A stretch of DNA of 64,000 nucleotides from Arachnia rubra (lineage in GTDB: Bacteria > Actinomycetota > Actinomycetes > Propionibacteriales > Propionibacteriaceae). The stretch lies in NCBI RefSeq assembly GCF_019973735.1, contig NZ_AP024463.1, positions 186,001 to 250,000 on the forward strand, written 5' to 3'. The translations under genes were made by a program, and so were the position numbers. Positions 50,339 to 59,171 of the stretch are shown piece by piece. The notes beneath the pieces were generated by a model. That model had not been told where the DNA came from and searched no databases. It worked only from the letters and a program-made list of their open reading frames with translations. Within the stretch, counting starts at the first letter, position 1; every line of letters starts with the position of its first letter.

Positions 50339-50674
50339 ATGGGTGATATTGAGTTCAGTCGTGAGGCTGTCGGTGTGAGCGCGAAGAAGGACTGGGTAGA
50401 TGCGAATGAATTCGCGCGAATAAGTTCTTTCATATCATCTCTGATGACATTTAAGGTGGCTGAGAATCTACCGGTGGGTGACAACAGCGGTGTTGTTTCC
50501 CTGATTCTAGGTTTAGGGAATTTCAATAAAATGATGGGCTGGGTGGTGTCGGAGTACTCAGATGCCTGTGCTCTGCTGGGGTCTGGTCAAGAGGAAGCGA
50601 TCTCAAATTATGATAAGACTGAGAGACAGAATGTTTCTAATTTTCGTGCGTTGGCCGCGAGAATGGAAGGCTGA
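50339..50674 (+). CDS. ESX/type VII-like small protein (YxxxE motif)
   Basis: 111 residues from ATG 50339 (CGGGGAG upstream). Two helical regions (WVDANEFARISSFISSLMTF, FNKMMGWVVSEYSDACALLG) and then YDKTE, a YxxxD/E export signal, near residue 92. No signal peptide. It stands 3 bases upstream of the large ESX-like gene, as the small protein at 27819 stands before its partner. AT-richer than neighbours. The large partner is now broken, so the small protein may have lost its role. Confidence 0.7.
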   Translation: MGDIEFSREAVGVSAKKDWVDANEFARISSFISSLMTFKVAENLPVGDNSGVVSLILGLGNFNKMMGWVVSEYSDACALLGSGQEEAISNYDKTERQNVSNFRALAARMEG

Positions 50675-51435
50675 ACCATGTCAGGTGAAAGTGTGATGCC
50701 CCTGCCTCCGGATGTCCGGGAGCAGGTCGATGGATTGGCTTCGGACTATGAGATGGTTGCTAAATCGATCTCGCATACCCAGGTTGCTCAGAATCCGGTT
50801 GACGGGGTGCCGGGTTGGATCTGCGAAGCCGCGGATGCCTACACCAGCTCCATTCAGAAGCTTGGATCGCATACCCGGCAGCTTCCCGGAGTCTTTGCCT
50901 CCGCTGTGGGGGTGCTGAACGACTGGAGCGCCGCCGTTGGTGCGATGATCACGGTGATTGTCCCTGATCTATGGGACCGCTACGACCAAGCCGACCGGGA
51001 TTATAAAAATGGTATCGCTGCTCTGCAGGAGCAGATCACTACCATCCGTCAGCAGGGTATGGAACCGCCTGAAGTAGAGATTATCGCGGAACGGGACCGA
51101 CTCGCGGAGAATCTGCACTCCGCGCAAGAATCAATCCTAGCCGCGTATCGGCAAGCCATGGAGGGGTTGGACCAACATGCTCAGGATGCGGCCAACTCTC
51201 TCAAGAGCATTCAGGACTCTGTTGTGGAACCCTCCAAGCAGGGGACACGTAACAGTGTCGGAACCACCCTCTTCAACGACATACCCCTGCTCGATGGGCA
51301 AGCCGAATGGGAACATGCCCAAGAGATAGCCCCAGACATGGCAAATGCGATGCGCGACAAAGAACTTACCGAAGAGGAGCTGCGATCATTTAATGAGAAA
51401 TACGGGGATTATCTCAGTAATCCATTGAGGCTTAT

Positions 51436-52235
51436 TCATGGGGTGTAGGTGAATATGATTCCGAGGACGGCGTTGATGGTGGTAGTGAAGGTTGCGTAGG
51501 GGCGGCGGTAGTCGGTGTGAAGGATGCGCCAGGTTTTCAATTGCGCGATACTTCGTTCTATGAGGTAGCGGATAGTGTTGATTTTCTTGTTGAACTCCTT
51601 TTCACTGTCGTATAATTCATGACCGGCTGGTTTCTTGACCGGGGTAATCATCCCGGCACCGGTATAGCCTTTATCACCAATATGGATGGTCTGATTAATC
51701 ATGTCGAGGAGTCGGGAGTCTTTTAGTGCTGTGAGGTCATAGGGTGCTTGTCTGGGAAGGGGTGCGAGACCCAGGCAAGCCTTCCTGTCAGGGTGCAGGC
51801 CACCTGGATGGTGACTCCGGTGGTGTGGTGTTTACCTGAGTACAGCTCTGGATGCCGCCGCCAGGACCAGCAGGGCAGGAGAGTACCGTCAATGATCAAC
51901 TGCTGGGTCGGGTCAAGGTCCTCCACGGTAGGGATCTGGGCTTGAAGATTCTCGGCGATCAGTGGGACGTAGGCGTTGATAATCCTACTGACCGTGGGTT
52001 GAGAAATCTCAAAGATCTCCGCGAGGAGTTCTTGTGTGAGGTTATGGCGCAACGCTAAAAGTATGAGGCGGATACTGGTGAAGAGCCCGAGGGTTCGTGA
52101 GCCTGCAGCAGGTAGCTGGCCTTTGGTGTGGGTGTGGATGCCTGCGCACAAGTCGAGGACTTCACTGGTGTCGAGTTTTGTGCTAGCATTCCCTACGGAC
52201 GGCTTGTTCTTGTGATGATTTGTTTTCACACCCAA
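51436..52235 (-). pseudogene. IS5-type transposase of element A, frameshifted
   Basis: The N-terminal part (52235 to 51723) includes LDTSEVLDLCAGIHTHTKGQ, a HTH (LTQELLAEIFEISQPTVSRI) and the first catalytic Asp (IIDGTLLPCWSW), GKHHTTGVTIQVACTLTGRL. After HPFPDK the frame shifts and resumes as DLTALKDSRLLDMI, IHIGDKGYTGAGMITPVKKP and YLIERSIAQLKTWRI (catalytic Glu) to 51436. The break near 51735 has no slippery heptamer, so it is probably a mutation. Confidence 0.85.
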
Positions 52236-52259
52236 TTATCTCAAAAGAGCAAGCCGTCC
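52197..52259. repeat. Subterminal hairpin of element A
   Basis: GGACGGCTTG (52197) and CAAGCCGTCC (52250) flank 43 bases around the presumed promoter and start of the transposase gene. Confidence 0.8.
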
Positions 52260-52987
52260 CTTACGTCTTCTAACGCGTGTCAACAAACCCCATGAATAAG
52301 CCTCAGTCTACGCTAATGCATTGATGCAGAATTTGACGCCTGAAGAGATGGTTGAATTCTCTCTGCGTGTCAATGACTTTTCCGGGATTGATGGGGGAAG
52401 CCTTGCTCAACGTGTGATGGACGGTATCGGGACGGCATTGGTGCTGTCTACGGGTGGTATGAATATCAACTGCAACGGCGGAGAGACTCAGAAGAATTTC
52501 GATATCGTAAGTTCTGGTCTGCTCACCGATGACGGACGTACGCTCGATGCACTTCAAGCGCAGCGGATGGAAGAGCTCAAAGCCGCAGGGCGTACTACGT
52601 ACGATGCTCATGAACTGGGTCTCAATTTAGGGCAGGGACAGATCGCCGGATACGACGTCATCAGCCAGCTCATGGGCTCCGCCGCCACACGTAACCCCAA
52701 CCTGGCTCTTGGGCCTGCCTACTTTGACACCTCATCTGGGCGATCGGTGGCTCAGGACGTTGTGGCTTGGGATCACGAAACGGCTGAATACCGGCGACAG
52801 AACGGGTACAGGATGGGCCTGATTCTTGGTGCGCCAGGCCAGAGTGCTGATGGTGCCTCGCTCCGTGACCCGCTTCACTCCATGTACCTGCTGATGGACC
52901 GTCCTGACTCCCTCGACCCCATGAGGCTTAGTCAGAATCGGTGGCTGCAATAGTTAATTGACGTGTTGTGCGTGTCGGTATGCGCGA

Positions 52988-53050
52988 GGAAGGCTCAACT
53001 TCCTGAATAATTGATAGTACCAACACAGTCAATCGAAAGTTGAGCCTTCC
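52988..53050. repeat. Subterminal hairpin of element C
   Basis: GGAAGGCTCAACTT (52988) and AAGTTGAGCCTTCC (53037), perfect 14-base arms 35 bases apart; the second arm ends one base before the transposase ATG (53052). Confidence 0.85.
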
Positions 53051-54184
53051 CATGTACTCTAGCACAGGTCTTAGCAGCGAACAGATCACCGACCTTGTCG
53101 CACGCATCCATGACCTCCGCGAGGCACCAGCCTCCCGAGCAGGACGGAAACCCACACTAGGACTGTACAAGTGTGTTGTTGTGGCCTTGATCTATCTGCG
53201 ATCCAACCGCACACAAGCATCGATTGCCGACCAGTTCCACGTCTCCCAGAAAACGATCTCTCGAACCATCGCATCCTGGATGCCCATCCTGGGACAGGCC
53301 CTGCAGGACTGCACCCCCACGGTCGACGACCTCGATGTCAGCGAACCACTCATCGTCGATGGCACCCTACTGCCGACCTGGTCATGGCGCACCATGCCAG
53401 AACTGTACTCCGGCAAACACAAAACCACCGGCGTCAACGTCCAGGTTGCATGCGACCTGACAGGACGGCTCGCCTTCATCTCCGACCCGATGCCCGGCCG
53501 CACCCATGACGCACACGCACTCAAAGAAACCGGCCTACTCGACCACATCACCACCGGGCAACTCATCGGCGACAAAGGATACATCGGACTCGGCATGATC
53601 ACCCCCATCCGAACCCAACCGAAACAACAACACACAGAAGAAGAAAAAAGGTTCAACAAGTCAGTGAGGCTTATTCATAGACTGTAGGCGAAGATGAGTC
53701 CTGTGACGGCTTGTATTGTGGTTTCGAAGGTGTTGTAGGGGCGGCGGTAATCGGTGTGTAGAACACGCCAGGTTTTGACGTTCGCGATGACACGTTCGAT
53801 GAGGTAGCGGACGCGGTTGATGGTCGTGTTGTTTCTTTTGTCGCTGTCGGTGAGTTCACCATGGGCGGGTTTCTTCGCGGGGGTGATCATCCCCAATCCG
53901 ATGTAGCCTTTGTCTCCAATATGACTTTGACTGTCGAGGGCTGCGAGGAAGCCGGATTCCTTGATGGCCTTTGCATCATGCACACTACCCGGCAGGGGCG
54001 GGGAGATCCAGGCGAGCTGTCCGGCCAGGGTGCAGGCCACTTGCAGGTTCACCCCCGTCGTGTGGTGCTTGCCTGAGTACAGCTCGGGACGGTCGTGCCA
54101 CGACCAGCAGGACACCAGAGTACCGTCGATGATGTACTGACGGTCCGGGTCGAGGTCCCCCACACTGGGCACCCAGTTCTGGAG

Positions 54185-55400
54185 CAGGGCCTCGGCAAAG
54201 TCTTTCATTCTTCGTGTTGGCTAGGGGATTTGTCGGGGTTGGGTGATGAGTTGGAGTGGTCGCAGAGGGTCTCTAGAGTGGTGTCTGAGGGCTGCGGCGA
54301 TGCTGACAGCTCCGGCCAGGCGATGGAGGCTGATCGCGGTGTTGCGTAGCGTGGCCATCACGGCGGGGCCGTGCCCGGTGTGGAGCTGGTGACGGTCCTC
54401 GTCGAAGGTCACATCCCTGACCCAGTGCAGCCGGTTCTCGATACCCCAATGACTCTGGATGAGGTCAGCGAGGTCAGCGGGCTGGTCTGGCGGGCATCGA
54501 GGGAGGTGATCAGGTAAACCACCTCCACGGTCTTGCGGCCGTCGATGGTGCGAGTACGGCGCAACTGTGCGACCTGACGGGCACCCGGCCAGTCGATCCA
54601 GTCAGGGACCTGACAGACCTTGATCGTGCGCCTCACGCGCCGGCCATGACCGGTGGTCGTGCTGTGGTGGGCGGGGATGTTCTTCCAGGGCAAGGCCTTG
54701 AGCGCGGTCCGTAGGCGGGGCTGGTTGCCTTTCACCGTCAGCACGTAGTCATGACCCTGCCCGGTAAGGGTGCAGGCAGTGGAGCGCTGGGTGTGCAACG
54801 CATCAGCGGTGACAACGATCTTGCTGCGTGGCAGGGATTCCAGCAGAACCGGCAGGGCGGCGATCTCGCCGGTCTTCGCGGGGAGCTGGTGTTGTGCGGC
54901 CACGATCCCGCCGCGGGTGACAGCGGCCAGCAGATGCGGCGCGGCCATGTCACGAGTTTTCGCTCCACGCAAGGTTTTACCGTCGACCGCCACCACCATG
55001 CGACCCTTCCATCGGGTGGCGTCACGGGCCAGCAGCCACGCCCCGGGCGCAGCAGCCCCGACGTGGCCAGGAGATCGCGGCCAACATCAGCGGCCCACTC
55101 GGCGATCGCGACCAGGCTGCTCGCACCGGCACACACCGCCGCTGTAGCGATGGCAAGAACCCCGGCCAGGTCGTGGCGGCGACCACGACGTCCCCGAGGG
55201 TCAGCGATGGTGGCGAACACACCCAGCAGCCACTGGCCGCAGACAGGCACGGTGAGGGATGATGAGCACACGCGTGGGGCCTCGTGATTTCTCGGTGATG
55301 ACAAGGTGTGTAGGAACCCTCATCATCCCAGAATCCACAGGCCCCACGCCCCCATCACACCTAGCCACACCCCAGACACCACGACTTTGCCGAGGCCCTG
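54185..55400 (-). mobile_element. ISAs1-family element inside element B; 10-bp TSD
   Basis: 1216 bases with 18-bp inverted ends CAGGGCCTCGGCAAAGTC / GACTTTGCCGAGGCCCTG and AGTTCTGGAG directly duplicated (54175-54184, 55401-55410). A 10-bp duplication is typical of ISAs1 elements. Confidence 0.93.
54221..55304 (-). pseudogene. ISAs1-family transposase, two frame breaks
   Basis: Three overlapping frames give LLGVFATIADPRGRRGRRHD and ASSLVAIAEWAADV (N-terminus), then VVAVDGKTLRGAKTRDMAAP, IVVTADALHTQRSTACTL, YVLTVKGNQPRLRTAL (core with the first two Asp), then VTFDEDRHQLHTGHGPAVMA and TLRNTAISLHRLAG (C-terminus). This is the ISAs1 (H-repeat) DDE transposase. Frame breaks near 54990 and 54410 make it inactive unless frameshifted. 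Confidence 0.88.
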
Positions 55401-55659
55401 AGTTCTGGAGGGCTTCGGCGATCAGGGGAGTGTAGACCGCCACCACTCGTGAGATGGTGGCTTGGGAGACTGTGTGGATGTCGGCCAGCAACTCCTGGGT
55501 GAGATTGTGCCGCAATATCAACACAGTGACCTGGATACAGCGGAACAAGCCCAGGACACGGGACCCTGCCGGGGGAAGGTTTCCGGAACGGGATGTGTGG
55601 ATCAGTTCGCACAGGTTGAGGATCTGGTCACGGTCAAGGCTTGTGGTAGTATTCACGGC

Positions 55660-55727
55660 GGCGGCTTGTCTTTCATCTGAGGGTTTTCTTTCTGCATTTT
55701 GAATTATCTCAGATCGGGCAAGCCGCC
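55660..55727. repeat. Subterminal hairpin of element B
   Basis: GGCGGCTTG (55660) and CAAGCCGCC (55719), arms 50 bases apart, the arm nearest the gene ending next to the GTG start (55656). Confidence 0.8.
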
Positions 55728-56312
55728 CTCACATCCCCCTCGGGTAAAGTGTTAGCTGGGGAAAGCCAAAACACCCCTATGAATAAGCCTCAGTAAACGC
55801 GATACGCTACATGATCGAACGAGTCATCGCCAACCTCAAAACCTGGAGAATTCTCCACACCGACTACCGCAGACCCTTCACAACATTCCCAGAAACAATC
55901 ACCACAGTAGCCGCACTCGAATTCTACAGAAACACATTCTGACTAAGCCTCCATGACTGGCGACCAGACGCTGGTTTCCGCTGACCTTAAACGGACCAAA
56001 GCCATCCAGGACTTCCTATCCGGCGCCACCCCCTTCGAGGTTGATGTCAATCGTGATGGGGTGATCGACGACTCCGATATCGACCAGAAAAATGGCAGGG
56101 ACGACGGCCCTCTCAACATGACTCGCTACCTGACCGGCTGGCGTCAGGGAAACGTTCCTGGTGATGACTACTTTGGTTTTCAAGACGGAGGAGAGAGTTT
56201 TGGAAAGGTCGTAGCACAGACCACCATGGAACCGCCCGTGGAGTGCCCGGCGTTTCGTGGACAGTGGTGAAAAACCTGAGTTTATTCGAACATGTGAGGT
56301 AAAATCTGTACT

Positions 56313-56390
56313 GAAGCTTATTCACAGCTACGGGCAACCAGGCTCTGACGAGGGATTTCACCGCCCCTCAGCTACCCATGAATAAACCTC
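56313..56390. repeat. MITE copy (78 bp) in IS3 copy 2, TSD ACT
   Basis: GAAGCTTATTCACAGC to CCCATGAATAAACCTC, flanked by ACT on both sides (56310-56312, 56391-56393). IS3 copy 1 lacks it at the matching place and shows the empty site, so it inserted after the copies separated. Confidence 0.93.
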
Positions 56391-56393
56391 ACT

Positions 56394-57660
56394 ATGCCGG
56401 CTTCGAAATTTAGTAAAGAGTTTAAAGAACAAATCATCGCGGAGGTTCTTGAGGGGTCTCGGCCGATAGCGGAAGTGGCGAAGTCCTACAATCTGGAGCC
56501 GGCGAACTGTGGGTAACTGGGTGAGAATATGGCGGAAGCAGCATCCCGACCCAGGTATGGTAGAAGCCTCGTCGGATCAGGTGGCGGAGAACAAGCGCTT
56601 GCAGGCCGAGGCTGGGTGAAGCGAAGACGGAGGGTTCGAGTTCAGAGATAAAGCGGCGGCCTTCATGCGTGCAGGAGACTCCGGGTAGCAGCGAAGAATG
56701 TGTTTATATACCTCCGCGAGGAAGGCAGCTATCTGGTGTATCTGATGTGCCGCTGGGCCAGAGTGTCTCGTTCTGGCTACCACGAGGTGGCGGAGCCAGG
56801 GTGTATCGGAGACGCAGAAACACCAGGGGGGAAGTCACTAGTGTGATTACAGGTCTTCTTCCATGAGTCTGAGCAAACCTACAGGTGTGTCGACGTATCC
56901 ACGCTGCTCTGGTTGAGCGGGGGGTCCACGCAAGCTCCGATCTGGTGCGTCAGCTCATGCACCGGGCTGGCCTAGTTGGCCTACCCGGTCCCGCAAAGCG
57001 GGCCTGCACCAACTATCCCAGCTCAGGGGCCTTCACCACCGCCCGGATCTGGTCAAGCAGGACTGTCGCCGCCAACAAACCAGGGGTAGAAACGAGGTGG
57101 GCGAGGTCAGTCTTCATCCCCACCTGGGAAGGGTTCGCTTATCTAGCGACCGTGATGGATTGCTACCCGAGATGAAGATCATCGGTTATGCGATCGCCGG
57201 GAATATGCGCACCCGGCTTGTTGACGAGGCTTTACACATGGCGGTCAGGAATCAACCCCCTATCGTGGGTGAGACTGTCTTTCATTCCGGTGCGTGGTTC
57301 ACACTTGCATCTCGGCTGAATTGCGCGGACGTCATGAACACATATGGTATCCGCGCCTCGATCGGGTGGAACTGGTGTTGTGTTACGACAATGCCGCAGC
57401 AGAATCATTCAACACCCTGAAGTTTATTCACAGCTACGGGCAACCAGGCTCTGACGAGGGGGTTCACCACCCCTCAGCTACCCATGAATAAATCTCCCTC
57501 CTGCAAGAAGGAGATAGTGAACCGGAAAATTCTACCCCGACACGAAAACACGCAGCCGGGGATGTTGCAGCCTGGATCGAGCAACTGCTGCAATCACAAA
57601 ACGACTCCACTCGACGCTAGGGTACCAAACCCCCAACCACGTCCACCAAGAATAGATGTC
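56394..57660 (+). pseudogene. IS3-family transposase orfA/orfB remnants
   Basis: orfA: MPASKFSKEFKEQIIAEVLE, SRPIAEVAKSYNLEPAN then a stop. orfB pieces: YLVYLMCRWARVSRSGYHEV, RRIHAALVERGVHASSDLVR, FIPTWEGFAYLATVMDCYPR, MRTRLVDEALHMAVRNQPPI, CYDNAAAESFNTLK, then a MITE, then KRLHSTLGYQTPNHVHQE near 57600. Several stops and frameshifts. Confidence 0.85.
57419..57496. repeat. MITE copy (78 bp) in IS3 copy 2, TSD CCT; reference copy
   Basis: GAAGTTTATTCACAGCTACG to CTACCCATGAATAAATCTC with CCT duplicated (57416-57418, 57497-57499). The ends match the first 13-15 bases of the IS5-type elements A and B, which probably supply the transposase in trans. Confidence 0.95.
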
Positions 57661-58150
57661 AACACCAGAAAGCAGCCTGAGAATCCCATTTTTCAGCAGT
57701 GTCCACAAAACCCACAGCACTCCACTCCAGATCACTTCCTGTCTACCAACAACAATGAGGGTTTCAACGCCAATCTTGTGGAAGGGCATACGCTCGCTGA
57801 ACGGTATATGCGAACCGCGACTTATGAGGCGCTCTCGAGGAGTGGATATTTCCCTCTTGAAGGGGAGAACTCGCCTGTCGAATTCTGTGATAGAATTGAT
57901 AGTAGTCAAAATTTTCTCAAAAATGGCAAGATTATTGATTATTCTCAAATGACTCCAGAGCAGAGGAGTGGTTTTGAAGGATATATTACCAGCCTGGATA
58001 AGATCAATAGTGAGACTTACGGCGCTAATCAAAAGACTCTTCCGTATGTAGGTGGTCAGCTTAATGATGCCGCCGATGAGCGGCGAGAAGCCCAGGAAAG
58101 AGTCAATTCGTACTCCGGGGCCTGGGAAGAACCTAAGGTGAAGTGAGGTA

Positions 58151-58876
58151 ATGGGCTTTTCTAAAGGCTGTGGACTTATGATTATTGACGGCTCCTCATG
58201 TAAGCAGAAGGGTTGGTTTTTCTTGCTGCTTTCTCTCGTGCTTTTGATTGTGCAGGCTGGCTGCGCCTCAGTTCCTGGCAGCCGGCAAAGCGAGTCGGGC
58301 TGGCGGTCGATTGCTGATCAGGATTATGCGGATGTTTTTATTGTTGATCCTCCTGTAGGGTGGGTGATGTTGCCGCAGGCGGAGGTTCATTCGGCTCTTA
58401 TTTATCAGCTGGTTCCGGAGGGGTCGGATGGGTCTGCTGGCTTGCGGGTGAATGTTCAATATCATCGGCCTTCTATGTCGGCGGATGATTTGTTGTTGGG
58501 TGCTGATGATCCTGCGCGGGATGGTATTGCTAAGTTTCGTGATCGTTCGGTTAAGGATGCTGCCAAGTTTGACACGATTAGTGATGTGAGGGTGATTTCT
58601 GATCTGAACATTGGTGGCGTGTCGGCTGTTGGGTATTCTTATTTGTCGAATCGGGAGTTTGAATCGAATACTCCTGTTCAGATCTGGTTATTGTGGCGGC
58701 ACGATGGAATGTGGGAATTCGCCTTTTATGGTTCTGGTGATGTTGTGTCGATTCCTCAGGGGTTGGTTGATGCTTTGAGGGATGCGAGGTGGACCTGTGG
58801 CCAGCCGACTTCTGGGCCTGAGAGTTGCTGTGTTGCCGCTCCAGAACAGTCCCCAGACCCTCGGAACTGCAAATGA
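58151..58876 (+). CDS. Lipoprotein of unknown function
   Basis: 241 residues. Signal with hydrophobic WFFLLLSLVLLIVQAG and lipobox VQAGCAS (Cys near 38). The mature part (FIVDPPVGWVMLPQAEVHSA, GLRVNVQYHRPSMSADDLLL, VSAVGYSYLSNREFESNTPV, QIWLLWRHDGMWEFAFYGSG) has beta-rich segments like LpqN/LpqT-type mycobacterial lipoproteins, a resemblance I cannot confirm. It starts 4 bases after the broken ESX-like gene and was likely its operon partner. Codons are AT-rich in the middle. Confidence 0.8.
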   Translation: MGFSKGCGLMIIDGSSCKQKGWFFLLLSLVLLIVQAGCASVPGSRQSESGWRSIADQDYADVFIVDPPVGWVMLPQAEVHSALIYQLVPEGSDGSAGLRVNVQYHRPSMSADDLLLGADDPARDGIAKFRDRSVKDAAKFDTISDVRVISDLNIGGVSAVGYSYLSNREFESNTPVQIWLLWRHDGMWEFAFYGSGDVVSIPQGLVDALRDARWTCGQPTSGPESCCVAAPEQSPDPRNCK

Positions 58877-59171
58877 GCATATTGTTTCCTAGAGAAACAC
58901 AACCAGTCTGGCGACAACCGGACCGGTGAACTGGAACGGGGCTGGCCCAGAGGTCCTGATTACAGCTTGATGCACAGGCAGCATAACCCCGGACTCGGCC
59001 CGACCGCACCGTCGCTGGAGCTGTGGTTGCTGGGCTGCCTGGAGGTCAAGGCCCCATCGCCGACTGTCTGTGCGACGGGCTGAGTCACCGTACGGCTGGC
59101 AAAAGTATGACGGCCACGGCGTTTTGTCGCTGTCCGTCGGTGTGCCTGGCATGCAAAGATGAGCGGGAACT

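Larger units (their letters stand above)
51427..52304 (-). mobile_element. IS5-type element A (878 bp)
   Basis: Ends GAGGCTTATTCATGGGG and CCCCATGAATAAGCCTC are perfect 17-bp inverted repeats. Flanks ATT and AGT differ by one base, consistent with an aged 3-bp duplication. It contains one transposase gene broken by a frameshift and a subterminal inverted repeat at 52197-52259. Its ends are those of the MITE family. Confidence 0.9.
53675..55656 (-). pseudogene. IS5-type transposase of element B, interrupted by an ISAs1-type element
   Basis: N-terminal part from GTG 55656: NTTTSLDRDQILNLCELIHT, HNLTQELLADIHTVSQATIS, VVAVYTPLIAEALQN. C-terminal part 54174 down to 53675: WVPSVGDLDPDRQYIIDGTL, GKHHTTGVNLQVACTLAGQL, IGDKGYIGLGMITPAKKP, YLIERVIANVKTWRVL. 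Excising the inner element with one 10-bp duplication joins LIAEALQN to WVPSVGD in frame. Otherwise intact. Confidence 0.9.
53666..55791 (-). mobile_element. IS5-type element B inside element C; TSD AGT
   Basis: Ends GAGGCTTATTCATAG / CTATGAATAAGCCTC; AGT on both sides (53663-53665, 55792-55794). It is about 900 bases without the ISAs1-type insertion. Removal of one AGT copy restores NKSVNAIRYM in element C's transposase. Confidence 0.93.
53052..55942 (+). pseudogene. IS5-type transposase of element C, interrupted by element B
   Basis: 53052-53665 encodes SSEQITDLVARIHDLREAPA, HTH (RTQASIADQFHVSQKTISRT), catalytic Asp in LIVDGTLLPTWSW and GDKGYIGLGMITP; the frame breaks at FNKSV and resumes after element B at 55795 as NAIRYMIERVIANLKTWRIL (catalytic Glu) to TGA 55940-55942. 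Without element B it would be an intact transposase of about 255 residues. Confidence 0.9.
52923..55951 (+). mobile_element. IS5-type element C, carrying nested insertions; TSD CAT
   Basis: Perfect 16-bp terminal repeats GAGGCTTAGTCAGAAT / ATTCTGACTAAGCCTC and CAT on both flanks. Its own length is about 900 bases; the rest is element B with an ISAs1-type element. Removing it restores the frame of the host gene (SLDPM-TGDQ). Confidence 0.93.
56239..57724 (+). mobile_element. Degenerate IS3-family element, copy 2
   Basis: Ends TGGAGTGCCCGGCGTTTCG (56239) and, reversed, TGGAGTGCTGTGGGTTTTG (57724). It carries two MITEs (56313-56390, 57419-57496) and decayed orfA/orfB. Near-identical to copy 1 at 4583-6011, opposite orientation, 52 kb apart. 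It separates pieces C and D of the ESX-like gene, whose frame is kept across it. Confidence 0.85.
50678..58146 (+). pseudogene. Large ESX-like (DUF6571-type?) gene broken into four pieces by insertions
   Basis: Piece A (50678-51426) starts MSGESVMPLPPDVREQVDGL with WXG100-like helices. Piece B (52308-52922) reads ALMQNLTPEEMVEFSLRVND to RPDSLDPM. Piece C (55952-56238) reads TGDQTLVSADLKRTKAIQDF to GKVVAQTTMEPP. Piece D (57725-58146) reads DHFLSTNNNEGFNANLVEGH to SYSGAWEEPKVK. Joining A to B after removing the IS and one 3-bp copy, B to C likewise, and C to D all keep frame, giving one protein of about 690 residues. The middle (LTPEEM, SLDP, long helical repeats) resembles DUF6571-type actinobacterial proteins, thought to be secreted polymorphic effectors; this match is from memory and uncertain. 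No toxin domain is recognisable. A lipoprotein gene follows. Confidence 0.8.

Noticed and set aside
51702..51735. Programmed frameshift between the two halves of the element A transposase
   Set aside because: No slippery heptamer or stable downstream structure was seen, and the sister transposases in elements B and C are single frames. A mutation is simpler.
50339..58876. Prophage or integrative conjugative element
   Set aside because: No integrase, relaxase, capsid or portal gene is present; the region is explained by nested IS elements in an ESX-like locus.
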